Shown: piece by piece, positions 4,948 through 5,903 of the stretch | Layout: each line of letters opens with the position of its first letter | Numbering within the stretch: position 1 is the stretch's first letter | Source: an uncultured Micromonospora sp. | Lineage (GTDB): Bacteria > Actinomycetota > Actinomycetes > Mycobacteriales > Micromonosporaceae | NCBI GenBank assembly: GCA_937951935.1 | Contig: CALGAM010000061.1 | Span: 1 to 5,903, forward strand | Direction of reading: 5' to 3' | DNA: 5,903 nt | Position numbers and translations under genes: made by a program | The notes under the pieces: model-generated | Told to the model about the DNA's origin: nothing | The model's database searches: none | What the model saw: only the letters and a program-made list of their open reading frames with translations

Positions 4948-5903
4948 ATGGGTGCCACGCCGGCCCTGCCGCTCGGGATCTCTCCCCGGGTCCCCCACTG
5001 GCTGGCCGCACACGTGCCCGGGCTGCGACCGCCGGTCGGGTTCGCCCGGATGCCGGGCGGGCGCTCGAACCTCACGTACCTGGTCACCGACGCCGCGGGG
5101 GTGCGCCGGGTACTCCGCAGGCCACCGCTGGGGTCACACGCGGCGACCGCGCACGACGTCCTCCGCGAGGCGCGCCTGCTCGACGGCCTCGCGGGCGAGG
5201 TGCCGGTGCCCGCCGTCCTCGCCGTCTGCGCGGACGACACGGTCACCGGCGCGCCCTTCGTGGTGCTGGAGTACCTCGACGGCCTGGTGCTGCGTGACCC
5301 GACGGGCGTCGAGGCGTCACTGGGCGTGGCGCAGCGTCGACTGGTGGGGCCGGCGCTGATCGACGCGATGGTGGCGCTGCACCGGGTGGAGCCGGACCGG
5401 GTCGGCCTCGGTGCCCTGTCGGCGCGCCGGGACCACGTGGCGCGGCAGCTGCGCCGGTGGTACGAGAACTGGCGGCGCGGTGGCACCCGCGAGCTGCCCG
5501 ACCTTGAGGTGGCGCACGCGCGCCTGGCCGAGTCCGTGCCCGAACAACGCCGCACCGCCGTCGTACACGGCGACTACCGGCTGGACAACTGCGTGCTGGG
5601 CCCGTCGGTGGCGGTGCGGGGCATCCTCGACTGGGAGCTGACCACCGTCGGCGACCCGCTGGTCGACCTGGGACAGTTCCTCGTCTACTGGGCGGAACCG
5701 GCCGACGACCACACCGCGTTGTACACGCCACCGACCCGGGTCCCCGGCTTCTCCACCCGCGCCGAGCTGGCCGAGCGGTACTGCGCGGCGACGGGCGAGG
5801 ACCCGGCCGCGCTGGACTACTACCTCGCCTTCAGCTGGTGGAAGACCGCCTGCATCGTCGAGGACGTCTACACCCGGGTACGCCGCGGCGCCATGGGGGT
5901 CAC
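4948..5903 (+). CDS. APH-fold phosphotransferase, ACAD10/11 N-domain type, 3'-truncated
   Basis: The first 318 residues of a cytoplasmic aminoglycoside-phosphotransferase-fold kinase; the frame runs off the window. Seen: a nucleotide-loop-like segment MPGGRSNLTYLV (35-46), RRVLRRPP (53-60) where the ATP-contacting strand is expected, Glu74 in LREARLL, a hinge VVLEYLDG (105-112), the catalytic loop HGDYRLDN (His207, Asp209, Asn214) and ILDWE with metal-binding Asp228. The VLRRPPLG and ILDWELTTVGDPLVDLG patterns are those of the acyl-CoA dehydrogenase-associated branch (ACAD10/11 kinase domains, LvaA-like), not antibiotic-resistance enzymes. Characterised relatives phosphorylate 4-hydroxyacyl-CoA so that the hydroxyl can be removed before beta-oxidation. 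That role here is inference, helped by the crotonase gene in the same window. It is transcribed divergently from the transporter and probably shares its control region. Complete proteins of this branch are usually about 340-360 residues. Confidence 0.92.
   Translation, partial: MGATPALPLGISPRVPHWLAAHVPGLRPPVGFARMPGGRSNLTYLVTDAAGVRRVLRRPPLGSHAATAHDVLREARLLDGLAGEVPVPAVLAVCADDTVTGAPFVVLEYLDGLVLRDPTGVEASLGVAQRRLVGPALIDAMVALHRVEPDRVGLGALSARRDHVARQLRRWYENWRRGGTRELPDLEVAHARLAESVPEQRRTAVVHGDYRLDNCVLGPSVAVRGILDWELTTVGDPLVDLGQFLVYWAEPADDHTALYTPPTRVPGFSTRAELAERYCAATGEDPAALDYYLAFSWWKTACIVEDVYTRVRRGAMGV

Noticed and set aside
2649..5359. Long + strand open frames opposite the transporter genes (2649-3926 and 3914-5359).
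   Set aside because: Their translations are rich in Gln, Arg, Gly and His with no domain pattern, as expected from the antisense of GC-rich codons; the minus strand carries clear ABC transporter motifs.
3975..5555. A minus-strand reading frame that stays open from 5555 into the livM-livG gene, suggesting a protein of over 1100 residues.
   Set aside because: Only the part after the ATG at 3968 has family motifs. The upstream part is Arg/Pro/Gly-rich, runs through the livH gene in another frame and antisense to the phosphotransferase; it is an open frame caused by high GC.
5243..5731. Minus-strand open frames (5243-5731, 5317-5712) opposite the phosphotransferase.
   Set aside because: They lie antisense to the conserved HGDYRLDN and ILDWE motifs, are Arg/Pro-rich or motif-free and lack credible start signals.
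4948..5903. Antibiotic resistance gene (aminoglycoside phosphotransferase).
   Set aside because: Although the fold is APH, the VLRRPPLG and ILDWELTTVGDPLVDLG patterns match the acyl-CoA-associated branch; no resistance role is supported.

Overview
The window is very GC-rich with strong G/C preference at third codon positions. Several genes use GTG starts with purine-rich Shine-Dalgarno sites. The gene families (fused LivM-LivG transporter, crotonase, ACAD10/11-type phosphotransferase) fit an actinomycete, possibly Micromonosporaceae-like; that assignment is inference from composition and gene style, and no species is identified.

Layout: (1) 1-492, + strand, the C-terminal 163 residues of a crotonase-fold protein whose start lies outside the window. 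(2) 493-541, a short convergent gap; GC-rich hairpins lie in it and just beyond it. (3) 542-4828, - strand, a tight four-gene operon read right to left: livH-type permease (4828-3971), a fused livM-livG permease/ATPase (3968-2151), livF-type ATPase (2154-1405), and a TIM-barrel sugar phosphate isomerase/epimerase-like protein (1345-542, or 1408-542 with an alternative GTG start). Junctions are 2-4 nt, so translational coupling is likely. (4) 4829-4947, a 119-nt divergent control region. It holds a likely -10 box for the operon, a TetR-type palindrome matching the published KstR2 consensus as I remember it, and an inverted repeat covering the ribosome-binding site of the gene to the right. (5) 4948-5903, + strand, an APH-fold phosphotransferase of the ACAD10/11 N-domain type, running off the right end.

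Together: the operon encodes the membrane and ATPase parts of a HAAT/Liv-type ABC importer (branched-chain amino acids, amides or small carboxylates) but no periplasmic binding protein is visible. The flanking crotonase and acyl-CoA-associated phosphotransferase suggest that the imported substrate is catabolised as a CoA thioester, under a shared repressor. This pathway is inferred from neighbourhood only.

Most unusual points: a perfect 14-bp inverted repeat with a 3-nt loop inside the isomerase coding sequence; a crotonase lacking both canonical catalytic glutamates; the KstR2-like operator between divergent promoters; and a hairpin that could mask the phosphotransferase Shine-Dalgarno. No rRNA, tRNA, CRISPR, insertion sequence or phage gene was seen.
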